The notes under the pieces were generated by a model. That model saw nothing but the letters and a program-made list of their open reading frames with translations. It did not search any database and was not told the origin of the DNA. Shown piece after piece: positions 52,175-61,478 of a stretch of DNA of 64,000 nt. A program made the position numbers and the translations under genes. This DNA comes from Oscillospiraceae bacterium. GTDB lineage: Bacteria; Bacillota; Clostridia; Oscillospirales; CAG-272. The stretch covers positions 243,797 through 307,796 of the forward strand of contig SVRK01000001.1 of assembly GCA_015064855.1 (NCBI GenBank). Direction: 5' to 3'. Position 1 is the first letter of the stretch, and the number at the start of each line of letters is the position of its first letter.

Positions 52175-52203
52175 TTGATTTTTTTATTATTATGTGATAT
52201 CAT
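52175..52203 (+). promoter_or_regulatory. SigmaA promoter for rpsT
   Basis: TTGATT-N17-TATCAT with TATG upstream of -10 region. Confidence 0.6.
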
Positions 52204-52209
52204 ATCTAA

Positions 52210-52292
52210 CTGTACGAACAGGCTATATTCGTAGCACCCTCTCAGGCAACGGATAGCATCTGTCGGATTATAATATTAAAGGAGGATTTATC
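52210..52292 (+). promoter_or_regulatory. Putative structured rpsT mRNA leader
   Basis: Hairpins ACGAA-N9-TTCGT and ACGGAT-AGC-ATCTGT between the inferred TSS and the AGGAGG RBS. Confidence 0.4.
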
Positions 52293-52556
52293 ATGCCTAA
52301 TATCAAATCTGCGAAGAAGCGTGTTAAGGTTATCGCTACTAAAACACTTCGTAATAAGATGCTTAAATCACAACTCAACACAGCTATAAAGAAGTTCAAG
52401 GCTGCAGTTGAAGCTGGTGACAAGGGAGCTGCTCAAGTTGCTTATGTAGCTGCTGTAAAGAAAGTTGACCAAGCTGTTGCTAAGGGAATTCTTCACAAGA
52501 ACAACGCTGCACACAAGAAGAGCCAATTTACACTTATGTATAATAAAATGGCGTAA
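52293..52556 (+). CDS. rpsT: 30S ribosomal protein S20
   Basis: MPNIKSAKKRVKVI...GILHKNNAAHKKSQF. Confidence 0.98.
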   Translation: MPNIKSAKKRVKVIATKTLRNKMLKSQLNTAIKKFKAAVEAGDKGAAQVAYVAAVKKVDQAVAKGILHKNNAAHKKSQFTLMYNKMA

Positions 52557-52563
52557 GCCAATT

Positions 52564-52597
52564 AAAGAGCTATGTTAACCCACATAGCTCTTTTTTT
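52564..52597 (+). terminator. rpsT terminator
   Basis: AAAGAGCTATGTTAACCCACATAGCTCTTTTTTT. Confidence 0.85.
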
Positions 52598-52621
52598 GTT
52601 CTTCTCTTCTTTCAAAAAATA

Positions 52622-52648
52622 AAAAACAAGCCGATTGGCTTGTTTTTT
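52622..52648 (-). terminator. rpsF-ssb-rpsR terminator
   Basis: AAAACAAGCCGATTGGCTTGTTTTTTT. Confidence 0.75.
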
Positions 52649-52650
52649 TA

Positions 52651-52923
52651 TTAGTCGTCAATATAAGGCATCAATGCCATGAAACGAGCGCGCTTGATAG
52701 CCTTTGTGAGTTCACCTTGGTGATGAGCACAAGTACCTGTAATTCTTCTTGGAAGAATCTTTGCACGTTCTGTAACGTACTTTCTCAAACGAGCTGTATC
52801 TTTATAATCTATATGACCTACCTTGTCTTGGCAGAATGCGCAAACCTTTTTCTTCTTACGCATCATTTGACGAGCAGGACGTTGTTGAGCAACCTGTTCT
52901 TTTTCAACAACATTGTTATCCAT
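52651..52923 (-). CDS. rpsR: 30S ribosomal protein S18
   Basis: [26 protein letters not shown]...[29 protein letters not shown]. Confidence 0.98.
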   Translation of the reverse strand: MDNNVVEKEQVAQQRPARQMMRKKKKVCAFCQDKVGHIDYKDTARLRKYVTERAKILPRRITGTCAHHQGELTKAIKRARFMALMPYIDD

Positions 52924-52957
52924 ATTAGTATCCTCCTATAAATTTTGTCCGTTTCAA

Positions 52958-53374
52958 TTAGAACGGTAAATCGTCGTCACTAGCAACATCTTCAAACTTT
53001 GGAGCTTGAGCTGTTTGGAATGTAGGCTCGTCATAAGCACCTTGCACACCATCACCCTTTGAATCAACGAAAAACGCTTCGTCAACTACAACCTCAGTTG
53101 CATAACGCTTGTTGTTTTGTTGATCGTTCCAGGTTCTTACTTGAATAGAACCGGTAACACAAATAGAGCTACCCTTCTTGAAGAATCTGTTAATGAATTC
53201 TGCTGTTTGTCTCCATGCAACACAGTTGATAAAATCCGTCGTAGCGTCCTTGCCCTTACGATTAACCGCAATAGCGAAAGAGGTTACTGCTGCGCCTTGT
53301 GGAGTTTGCTTAAGTTCGGGGTCGGCTGTCAATCTACCACCCAAAATTGCTTTGTTAAAATTTAAATTTGCCAT
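52958..53374 (-). CDS. ssb: Single-stranded DNA-binding protein
   Basis: OB fold ILGGRLTADPELKQTPQG, acidic tip DDDLPF. Confidence 0.98.
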   Translation of the reverse strand: MANLNFNKAILGGRLTADPELKQTPQGAAVTSFAIAVNRKGKDATTDFINCVAWRQTAEFINRFFKKGSSICVTGSIQVRTWNDQQNNKRYATEVVVDEAFFVDSKGDGVQGAYDEPTFQTAQAPKFEDVASDDDLPF

Positions 53375-53397
53375 TTTGATTTTGCCCCTTTCTTAAA

Positions 53398-53718
53398 TTA
53401 CGCGTCTTTTCTTGTTTTTTTGTCTTCGATTTGGCGAATTACTATTGAACGAAGAATGTTTTCGTTAATACCGAACAAACGCTCGAGCTCGCTAGTAAAT
53501 GAGCCTTCGCTCTTAAAGTATACAAGAACATAGTAGCCTTCGATTTTGTCGTTGATAGCATATGCAAGCTTCTTCTTGCCCCACTCATCAACAGAATCGA
53601 TAGAACCATTCTCGCTAATAAGAGCTGTGAACTTTTCGATAGTTGCCTTTACTGCATCTTCACCGATTGAAGCGTCAACTACGAACAAAGTTTCATAAGA
53701 GTTCATAACCTTTTCCAT
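53398..53718 (-). CDS. rpsF: 30S ribosomal protein S6
   Basis: YETLFVVDASIGEDAVKATIEKF...WGKKKLAYAIND. Confidence 0.97.
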   Translation of the reverse strand: MEKVMNSYETLFVVDASIGEDAVKATIEKFTALISENGSIDSVDEWGKKKLAYAINDKIEGYYVLVYFKSEGSFTSELERLFGINENILRSIVIRQIEDKKTRKDA

Positions 53719-53874
53719 TTTAATTACCTCCTGTGGACTTAATGACCGTCAAATAATAATTTTGACAGTAGGAGCGAGTATAAGACATACTCGTTCTGCG
53801 TTATTGTAGCACAATAAATTCAATATGTCAACATTTTTTAGAAAAAAAGTTTAAAATATCTTGTTTATTTATAC

Positions 53875-53903
53875 TTGATTTGTTTTTAATTATATGTTAA
53901 AAT
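53875..53903 (+). promoter_or_regulatory. SigmaA promoter for rnhA
   Basis: TTGATT-N17-TAAAAT. Confidence 0.6.
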
Positions 53904-53929
53904 TAATTATCTAAAATTTAGGAGTTTAT

Positions 53930-54370
53930 ATGAAGCACGTAGATATATATACCGATGGTTCTTGCCGATGCAATCCCGGTCCCGGTGGTTGGGGTGCAAT
54001 CCTTGTCTACAATGGAATTGAAAAAGAGCTTTCCGGTGGAGAGGCAGATACAACCAACAATCGGATGGAATTGACTGCTGTTATCAAGGCTCTACAAGCA
54101 CTTAAAGAGACCTGTGAAATAACATTGACATCCGATTCAAAATACGTTATTGACGCTATCACAAATGGCTGGGCTGAATCATGGAAAGCAAACGGATGGA
54201 AAAAAGCAGATCGTTCAAAAGCCCTAAATCCCGACCTTTGGGAAATACTTTTAGAAGAAATCAAAAGGCACAATATCACGTATGTTTGGGTCAAAGGCCA
54301 TGCAGGTCACCCATACAACGAAAGATGTGACAAAATGGCTCAAAACGAGTCCGGACGCTTTATACATTAA
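53930..54370 (+). CDS. rnhA: Ribonuclease HI
   Basis: [48 protein letters not shown]. Confidence 0.97.
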   Translation: MKHVDIYTDGSCRCNPGPGGWGAILVYNGIEKELSGGEADTTNNRMELTAVIKALQALKETCEITLTSDSKYVIDAITNGWAESWKANGWKKADRSKALNPDLWEILLEEIKRHNITYVWVKGHAGHPYNERCDKMAQNESGRFIH

Positions 54371-54398
54371 TATCTATTATATATAATGAAGAGTTTTG

Positions 54399-54428
54399 AA
54401 GGCAATCCCTTGGGTTTTGCCTTCTTTT
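54399..54428 (+). terminator. rnhA terminator
   Basis: GAAGGCAATCCCTTGGGTTTTGCCTTCTTTT. Confidence 0.65.
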
Positions 54429-54433
54429 AAATA

Positions 54434-54460
54434 AAAAAGCACTCAATTGAGTGCTTTTTT
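54434..54460 (-). terminator. Terminator of 54465..57335 gene
   Basis: AAAAAGCACTCAATTGAGTGCTTTTTT. Confidence 0.8.
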
Positions 54461-54464
54461 ATTA

Positions 54465-57335
54465 TTATGCAATTTCAACTAACTTAATTCCTCTAAAGTT
54501 CATAAGTCTTACAACTGAATAAACCTTGCATCCGTCGACATTGTATAGAGTTGACGAAACTTGACCAAGTGCATCAGTTTCACGCATATTGTGGCTATAT
54601 TTACCATATGACTCAACAGTTCTAATATTGCCGTTTGAATCTTCAATATAGGTAATAATTCTAACGTCGCATTCATATTCAACGTCGCCAAGCTCATCAA
54701 GATCAATCTTAAATGTTATAGTAGTTGTACCATTTCCGTTATCTTTTGTTTCAACCAATGTTACGAACTCTGACGAAACAACCTTTTTCTCAATAACTTT
54801 TTCGTATACACCATTTTCTTCGTGTGCTAGTCCGCAATCGGAGCACTTGTAAACAAGCTTACCCTCGTGAGTATAGGTTGTGCAATAATCCTCAACCCAC
54901 TTTGGTGTATGCTCTCCTGTTGCTTCAATTGGAGATTGAGAACCAACTCTTCCGCATCCGGAGCAAACAGTTTGTGCAACGCCCTTTGCACCACAGGTTG
55001 CTGCCATATAAACGATATTTTTATCGTATTTGTGCTTACCTTCAGAAGGAATAACAACATTTTCAATTATTTGGCTACACTTAGTGCACTTACCATGACC
55101 ATATCCAGCATCTGAACAGGTTGGTGCAACATCAGGAGTTACGTTTGGAACATTATGACCGGTAGAACCAGGAAGAACTACTGGAATTTGATTTGAACAT
55201 ACAGGACATTTAGCAAGACAGCTTCCGTCAACTCCACATAATGGAGCCTTATAAGAAGAACCTTCTAAAATGTAGTCGCTTTCATCAACCTGGCAATTAT
55301 GAACGACAAAATCAAGGTCATGAAGAGTCATAGCGCCACCGTTTGCCCATTTTGCACCGGTAAGAGTAATTACAATTGTTTTCGCCTTAGCGCCGCCTGT
55401 AAGTGATTCAGACATATTAACATTGATTGGGTTTGATGGGTCCATTGTACCAATGGTATTCCATTTAGTTGCATATATAGCAGTTCTCTCATTATTTGCG
55501 TCAAACCACTCTACTTGAAGAGTTGTATTATTACCGGAAACAAACAATGTACCCTTTGTAAAAACATATTCGCGATCTAATGTAATTGTATATGTTGAGC
55601 CCGTTGGACCATACCAATATGTCGTAATATCATCATCTACGACAGCATTCCATTTTTTCTCGTCTGTAATTAGCGGATATGTTTTATCATCAGGCTTATA
55701 AAGATCGCTTTCTTTATTGTACCAAACATCGATGTCGGTATAACGGTTACTTAAATCAAACTCAATCGTGCTATCAGTATATTGAAGCTTTCTCGTCTGC
55801 TTATACATAATTTCGCCACAACCGTCTCTCATGCAAGTAAGCTTCTTTTGACCATATGTTTTAACAGTTGCCTTAACAGTTACAACACCATCATCCCAGT
55901 CATGTCCCAATGCAGGAACAATATCGGTAACATATGTTGCATCACAATCAGCTGATATAGCACATCCAGTGCACTTATACGTCGTTAAGCCCTCCGTATC
56001 ACAGTCAGAAACCACTTTTGTTCCACTATCCCAATTATGTCCGATTGCTGGAATATCAAAGTCCGCTGTTTCAAAGCAATCTACACAAGTTTTGGTAAGA
56101 ACACCATTTTCTGTTTCTGTTGCAGGAGTTGTTTCCACACCTGCATCGTATGTGTGGAAGCCAGTTTCTGGCACATTTCTCTTAATAACCTTGCCACAGT
56201 GACAGGTTTCCTCAATATAACCTGGACGGTTACACGTTGGGTTTTGCTCTCCGGTTTGTTCAAATACGTGTTTGCCTTCCTCTACGTAGGTTTCGATTTC
56301 CCACATAAATTCACTACCCTCGCCCTTACCGTTAGCAATTTCGATCTTTACTCTGCACGCTTCTACGAATGGGTCGAGCTTAACAACAGTTGAGTCAACG
56401 CTTATCGGTTTAGAATTATAAACCATATCGCCCTCAAGGTTAAAAAGCTTAACTGTAATTTGAGAGATATTCATTTTAATCTCGTCAACAGAACCACTGT
56501 TAAGAAGTTCGCCCTTACCATTAAGAGTAAGAACAAGCTCAGAAATCATATAGTCTTTTGTAAAATCAAGAAATACAGAGTAGTTCCATCCCTTTGGAGA
56601 ACGAGTACCAACATTTGGGTTGCCATCAACGAGTGCCTTTGGTTCCCATGCCCACCAAGCATCACAGTAGTCACCCTCGTTTGTGCCAGCAGCATAAACA
56701 AGCGCTTCAGATGCGATATTGGACTTTATTACATTGCAGAATTCTCTTTCTGCTGAATATGTTTGAATTTCTTTAACAAAATCGTTACCACGAGCTTGCA
56801 TTCCCATAGAGGACTGATCGCGATATATTTCAATTTTATCTAGAGCTGATTCAGCACTAATAGAAACTTCATCTTTACCGGTTGCATCAACCTGAACACT
56901 ATTAACAAGTTCACCCGTCTTGTACAAATTAACGGTAAACTTATCAAGCGTATAACTACCACTTGTGGCAGAACCATCAGGCAATGTACCATCGCCATTT
57001 ATAAACAGAACGATGTCTGTAAAATACAAAATCTCATCAAAAACAAGTTCAAAAGCGTAATATGCCGTTCTACCTGTTTTTGTACCGGTTGTAATATCAC
57101 CGTCAACAACTTTAGAATAATCGGTTGTCTTTGTTGTTGCTTCAATATTAACATACATAGGCTCCGAATCTTCATTTTGTTTTGAGTAATACTTCAACGT
57201 AGCATCCCCAGCAACGTTTTCCCCTTCGTGTGTGCCAGTAGTGGAGGCAGGGGAAACGCCATCTGCGAAAGCGATAAGCGAGAACGCAGGAAGAAGCATT
57301 AAAACCGCCAATACTAATGAAATAAATCTTTTCAT
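54465..57335 (-). CDS. Secreted surface protein with discoidin-like segments and Cys-rich CxxC repeats
   Basis: Sec signal AFADG; three beta-rich 'VDGDITTGT..YAFELVFDE' modules; several PTC...G...C..C.. repeats. Confidence 0.7.
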   Translation of the reverse strand: MKRFISLVLAVLMLLPAFSLIAFADGVSPASTTGTHEGENVAGDATLKYYSKQNEDSEPMYVNIEATTKTTDYSKVVDGDITTGTKTGRTAYYAFELVFDEILYFTDIVLFINGDGTLPDGSATSGSYTLDKFTVNLYKTGELVNSVQVDATGKDEVSISAESALDKIEIYRDQSSMGMQARGNDFVKEIQTYSAEREFCNVIKSNIASEALVYAAGTNEGDYCDAWWAWEPKALVDGNPNVGTRSPKGWNYSVFLDFTKDYMISELVLTLNGKGELLNSGSVDEIKMNISQITVKLFNLEGDMVYNSKPISVDSTVVKLDPFVEACRVKIEIANGKGEGSEFMWEIETYVEEGKHVFEQTGEQNPTCNRPGYIEETCHCGKVIKRNVPETGFHTYDAGVETTPATETENGVLTKTCVDCFETADFDIPAIGHNWDSGTKVVSDCDTEGLTTYKCTGCAISADCDATYVTDIVPALGHDWDDGVVTVKATVKTYGQKKLTCMRDGCGEIMYKQTRKLQYTDSTIEFDLSNRYTDIDVWYNKESDLYKPDDKTYPLITDEKKWNAVVDDDITTYWYGPTGSTYTITLDREYVFTKGTLFVSGNNTTLQVEWFDANNERTAIYATKWNTIGTMDPSNPINVNMSESLTGGAKAKTIVITLTGAKWANGGAMTLHDLDFVVHNCQVDESDYILEGSSYKAPLCGVDGSCLAKCPVCSNQIPVVLPGSTGHNVPNVTPDVAPTCSDAGYGHGKCTKCSQIIENVVIPSEGKHKYDKNIVYMAATCGAKGVAQTVCSGCGRVGSQSPIEATGEHTPKWVEDYCTTYTHEGKLVYKCSDCGLAHEENGVYEKVIEKKVVSSEFVTLVETKDNGNGTTTITFKIDLDELGDVEYECDVRIITYIEDSNGNIRTVESYGKYSHNMRETDALGQVSSTLYNVDGCKVYSVVRLMNFRGIKLVEIA

Positions 57336-57537
57336 AATTTCTCCTCTCGTATAGAAACTATATGATTACATATTTTTACATATAGATTATATCATAATAT
57401 AGGCAACTTGTCAAGTTTACCAAACATATTTATTAAATATTTAACAATTTGTATATTTATCACAAAATCGTGCACTTTTTCGCTTGACAAACATGACATT
57501 TTTTGTGCATTTTAACAATATATAATCAGCAGAAAGA

Positions 57538-57565
57538 AAAAGCCACAGCATAATGCTGTGGCTTT
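57538..57565 (-). terminator. tRNA-Lys terminator
   Basis: AAAAGCCACAGCATAATGCTGTGGCTTT. Confidence 0.7.
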
Positions 57566-57566
57566 A

Positions 57567-57642
57567 TGGTGCTCTTGCGGAGATTCGAACTCCGGACACC
57601 TTGATTAAAAGTCAAGTGCTCTACCTTCTGAGCTACAAGGGC
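57567..57642 (-). tRNA. tRNA-Lys (anticodon TTT)
   Basis: GCCCTTG acceptor, anticodon loop CTTTTAA in stem CTTGA/TCAAG, GGTTCGAATC-type T arm, CCA encoded. Confidence 0.95.
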
Positions 57643-57767
57643 ATTTTTTAATGCCTACATATAATATCACACAATATTCAGTTTGTCAATACCTTTTTGA
57701 AAAAATCTCATTTTTTCTAACAAAGATGAATTTTTACCGATTATACTAAAATTACTGTTTCTTTTTG

Positions 57768-57796
57768 TTGACACTGTCAAATAATAATGTTATACT
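57768..57796 (+). promoter_or_regulatory. SigmaA promoter
   Basis: TTGACA-N17-TATACT. Confidence 0.75.
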
Positions 57797-57825
57797 AAAC
57801 ACAGTAAATTTTAAAGGAGTAAAAA

Positions 57826-58602
57826 ATGAACAATAATAAAATTTTTCTTTGGGATAACCCTCCCTACATAGCCAATACAAACAACAGCTTTACCCCTTCC
57901 ATAACACCATATATAGTAAATGATAAAAAAACTGCTGTCATTGTATGTCCGGGTGGTGGATATGGTTGTAAGGCTGACCATGAAAGAGAGCCTATCGCAA
58001 AGATGTTTAACGAGCACGACATAAACGCATATACTCTTGATTATAACGTTGCGCCTTGCCATAAATATGCGCCATTGTCAGATGTGCAGCGCGCAATTAG
58101 AACATTAAGAAGCTATGGCTATGAAAAAATTGCAGTTTGCGGTTTTTCCGCAGGTGGACATTTAACCTGTACAAGTGCAACAATGTATGATTTTCCAGCG
58201 TACCCCAAAATGGACGAGATTGACAGCTTCTCTGCTCGTCCCGATGCTTTTATCCCTTGCTATCCCGTTGTGACAATGGAAGAAAGCTTTACACATATGG
58301 GTTCAAGACAAAATCTTTTGTCAAGCGATTGGCAAGATGAAGAAATGGTTAAGCTATTTTCAAATGAAAAAAACATAACTGAAAATACTCCGCCTTGCTT
58401 TATTTGGCATACAGCAACAGATGATGCTGTTCCTGTTAAAAATTCCTTTGCTCTTGCTGAAGCGCTGAGTGAGAAAAAAGTATATTTCGAACTGCATATA
58501 TTCCCTGTTGGCTGTCACGGTTTAGGTCTTGCTTATGAACACAAGGATATAGGAATTTGGTCAGACTGCGCTTGCACGTTTTTAAAGAAATTAAATTTTT
58601 AA
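57826..58602 (+). CDS. Alpha/beta hydrolase (BD-FAE/esterase-like)
   Basis: CPGGGYGCKADHE, GFSAGGHL nucleophile elbow, terminal GCHGLG. Confidence 0.9.
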   Translation: MNNNKIFLWDNPPYIANTNNSFTPSITPYIVNDKKTAVIVCPGGGYGCKADHEREPIAKMFNEHDINAYTLDYNVAPCHKYAPLSDVQRAIRTLRSYGYEKIAVCGFSAGGHLTCTSATMYDFPAYPKMDEIDSFSARPDAFIPCYPVVTMEESFTHMGSRQNLLSSDWQDEEMVKLFSNEKNITENTPPCFIWHTATDDAVPVKNSFALAEALSEKKVYFELHIFPVGCHGLGLAYEHKDIGIWSDCACTFLKKLNF

Positions 58603-58612
58603 TGGAGAAACT

Positions 58613-59368
58613 ATGAACATTGCTATAATAACCGGGGCTTCAAGCGGAATGGGCGTTGAATTTTTCAAGGAAATGCAAAAAGAACCGCTAGATGAGGTCT
58701 GGGTAATTGCGCGACGCGAAAAGAATTTAATAGATGTATGTAAAAAATTCGGCAAAATCACCTATAAGATTTTTTGCATGGATGTAACCGAGGATAAAAG
58801 TATAAAGTCCCTTGAAGAAGCCTTGAAAAGAGAAAATCCAACTGTTAAATATCTTATTAACAACGCAGGCTTTGGGATTTTTGGCAAGGTTTCTGACATT
58901 GATAAAAACAAACAAAGCAGTATGATTGACGTCAACGTAAGAGCCCTTACCGAAATTTCTTCCATTGTATTAAAATATATGGACACGGGTTCTAAAATAA
59001 TTAATATTTCTTCTATTGCTTCGTTTATTCCAAACGCGAATCTTGCCTCGTATTCTGCAACGAAAGCATACGTTATGAGCTTTTCAAGAGCTTTAAGGCA
59101 AGAGCTAAAGCCCAAGAAAATAAATGTTACTGTTGTTTGTCCGGGTCCTATGAACACTGAATTTTTAAGTGTCGCTGGTATTGAAAGTGGTACATCAAGA
59201 ATGTTTGATATTCTACCATATTGTGACCCTCATAAAACCGCAAAAGGCGCCATCAAGGCATCAAAGAAGGGAAAGGCTATATACACACCCCGATTGTTTT
59301 ACAAATTCTGTCGCATACTTGGCAAGGTTGCCCCGCACTCTTTCCTTATGAAATGCTTTAAGGCTTAA
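58613..59368 (+). CDS. SDR family oxidoreductase
   Basis: TGASSGMGVEF, NNAGFG, YSATKAYV. Confidence 0.93.
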   Translation: MNIAIITGASSGMGVEFFKEMQKEPLDEVWVIARREKNLIDVCKKFGKITYKIFCMDVTEDKSIKSLEEALKRENPTVKYLINNAGFGIFGKVSDIDKNKQSSMIDVNVRALTEISSIVLKYMDTGSKIINISSIASFIPNANLASYSATKAYVMSFSRALRQELKPKKINVTVVCPGPMNTEFLSVAGIESGTSRMFDILPYCDPHKTAKGAIKASKKGKAIYTPRLFYKFCRILGKVAPHSFLMKCFKA

Positions 59369-59450
59369 TGCAATTTTAATGACTCGCCGTTTTTCAGACG
59401 GCGAGCATTTGTTTATATTCGACAAATTTTACCTTTTTTGTAAATTTTAT

Positions 59451-59479
59451 TTTACTTTTACTTTTTTATATGTTATAAT
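59451..59479 (+). promoter_or_regulatory. SigmaA promoter for Na/Pi transporter
   Basis: TTTACT-N17-TATAAT. Confidence 0.6.
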
Positions 59480-59536
59480 ATTTTTAGTGTGCAAAACTGC
59501 ACATAATAATTAAACAAATCAGAAAGGTATAATTCT

Positions 59537-61414
59537 ATGACAGAAATTCTAAATGCCATAGGCGGTAAAATGCCTCTTATCGTTCAAATTCTAACCAGTG
59601 CCGCAACACTTCTCGGTGGTCTTGCTCTTTTCCTTTATGGTATGAACATGATGACAAATGGTCTTGAAAAGATGGCTGGTGGTAAGCTTGAAACCATTTT
59701 GAAGAAGGCGTCATCCAACAAATTCAAGGGCATTGCTCTTGGCGCCGGTGTTACTGCAGTTATTCAGTCTTCCTCTGCAACCACGGTTATGATCGTCGGC
59801 CTTGTCGGCTCCGGTATTATGGCTTTACCTCAAACCATCGGCATGCTAATGGGTACAAACATTGGTACAACCATTACACCTTGGATTACCGGTCTTGCCG
59901 ATTTAGGTGGTGGCGAAAGTGCTGGTTGGCTTTCATCATTAAAACTACTTAAGCCTGACTTCTTTGCTCCTATCATTGCCGTTATTGGTATTATTCTTAT
60001 AATGTTCTTTGCCAAGAAGAACAGAATTAACAAAGACATTGGTGCACTATTTCTCGGCTTTGCAATCCTAATGCAGGGCATGGAGCTTATGTCTAGCGCT
60101 GTTGAATTTTTAACAGACACCGACAACGAATCTATTGTTAACACTCTTATAAGCATAGTTTCGTTCTTTGATTCTTGGTATGGTGTAATATTAGCTCTTA
60201 TTTTAGCTACTCTATTTACTACAGTTGTTCAATCATCATCTGCTTCTGTTGGTGTTTTACAAGCTATCGTTATGGCAACCGTAAAAATCGACCCAGATCT
60301 TGTTTCGTTTAAGGTTGCTATTCCTATTATTCTCGGCTTTAACATTGGCACTTGCGTAACCGCTGTTATTTCAAGCCTTGGCGCAAACAGAAACGCAAAG
60401 CGTGTTGCAATAACCCACCTTGTAATAAAGATTTTTGCCGTTGCATTGTGCTTTGTTCCATTCTTTATAATGACATTCATACCATTAAACAACCCTTGGT
60501 TTGCTCACGGCGTAAACGTTTGGACTATTGCAATTTTCCATACGTTATTCAATGTTGTTACTACATTCATCCTTCTTCCCGCTTCTAAATTGTTTGAAAA
60601 GATAGCTTTCTGGCTTGTTAAAGATAAGCAAGAAAAAGAAAAGGTTGCTTATATCGACCCTATTCTTATTTCTCAGTCACCCGCTGTTGCTCTTTCCGAA
60701 TGTGCAAATCTTACTGTAGAAATGTGCGCTCTTTCAAAAGGAACTCTCGATTTATCTATTGATTCACTATACAATTACGACCCAAAAACTGCACAGTCTA
60801 TCATTGATAACGAGGCATTGATTGACAAATACGAGGACCATATTGGCACTTACCTCGTTCAAATTTCATCACGTGCGCTTTCCAACGCGGACAGTAAGAA
60901 GAGCTCCAAGCTTCTCCACACTATTGGTGATTTTGAGCGTTTAAGTGACCACGCATTGAATATAGTAAACGTTTCTGAGGAGCTGAAGAACAAAAATATT
61001 GTTTTCTCGGATGAAGCAAAAGCAGAAATCGCTGTAATTACAGATGCTATAAAGGAAATTTTAAATATAACATCGAATGCATTTGTAAACGACAGCATTG
61101 ACGTTGCAAAGCGTGTTGAACCTCTAGAGCAGGTTATAGACAAGCTTATTGCAACAACAAAAATGAACCATATTACAAGACTTCAAAAGGGTGCTTGTAC
61201 TATTGAGCTTGGTTTTGTTCTTTCCGATCTTCTCAACAATTACGAAAGAATATCTGACCACTGCTCTAATATTGCAGTTGCAATAATCGAAACATCACAC
61301 AACAGCTTTGGTACACACGAATACTTGAATCATGTTAAGAATGATAACAACGAAATGTTCCAAGCTGAATATAAATCATTTGCTGACAAATATACAATAT
61401 CTGTTCAACAATAA
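59537..61414 (+). CDS. Na/Pi cotransporter (NptA type) with C-terminal PhoU-like domain
   Basis: GAGVTAVIQSSSATTVM and TTVVQSSSASVGVL repeats; PhoU-like C-terminus. Confidence 0.95.
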   Translation: MTEILNAIGGKMPLIVQILTSAATLLGGLALFLYGMNMMTNGLEKMAGGKLETILKKASSNKFKGIALGAGVTAVIQSSSATTVMIVGLVGSGIMALPQTIGMLMGTNIGTTITPWITGLADLGGGESAGWLSSLKLLKPDFFAPIIAVIGIILIMFFAKKNRINKDIGALFLGFAILMQGMELMSSAVEFLTDTDNESIVNTLISIVSFFDSWYGVILALILATLFTTVVQSSSASVGVLQAIVMATVKIDPDLVSFKVAIPIILGFNIGTCVTAVISSLGANRNAKRVAITHLVIKIFAVALCFVPFFIMTFIPLNNPWFAHGVNVWTIAIFHTLFNVVTTFILLPASKLFEKIAFWLVKDKQEKEKVAYIDPILISQSPAVALSECANLTVEMCALSKGTLDLSIDSLYNYDPKTAQSIIDNEALIDKYEDHIGTYLVQISSRALSNADSKKSSKLLHTIGDFERLSDHALNIVNVSEELKNKNIVFSDEAKAEIAVITDAIKEILNITSNAFVNDSIDVAKRVEPLEQVIDKLIATTKMNHITRLQKGACTIELGFVLSDLLNNYERISDHCSNIAVAIIETSHNSFGTHEYLNHVKNDNNEMFQAEYKSFADKYTISVQQ

Positions 61415-61420
61415 TTTAAA

Positions 61421-61446
61421 AGGCTCTGCGAGTGCAGAGCCTTTTG
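61421..61446 (+). terminator. Rho-independent terminator
   Basis: AAAGGCTCTGCGAGTGCAGAGCCTTTT. Confidence 0.75.
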
Positions 61447-61447
61447 C

Positions 61448-61474
61448 TTAAAAAGCCTTCTTAAAGGAAGGCTT
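61448..61474 (-). terminator. Rho-independent terminator
   Basis: AAAAAGCCTTCTTAAAGGAAGGCTTTTTC. Confidence 0.7.
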
Positions 61475-61478
61475 TTTC

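Noticed and set aside
52235-52275. CTCTCAGGCAACGGATAG string resembling the 3' half of a glycine riboswitch aptamer
   Set aside because: The 5' half (GGAGAG... GCCGAAGGRGCAA) is absent, the predicted TSS leaves no room for it, and the downstream gene is rpsT. Kept only as a candidate ribosomal leader.
57811-58062. 83-aa minus-strand ORF overlapping the esterase start
   Set aside because: Antisense to a well-supported alpha/beta hydrolase CDS.
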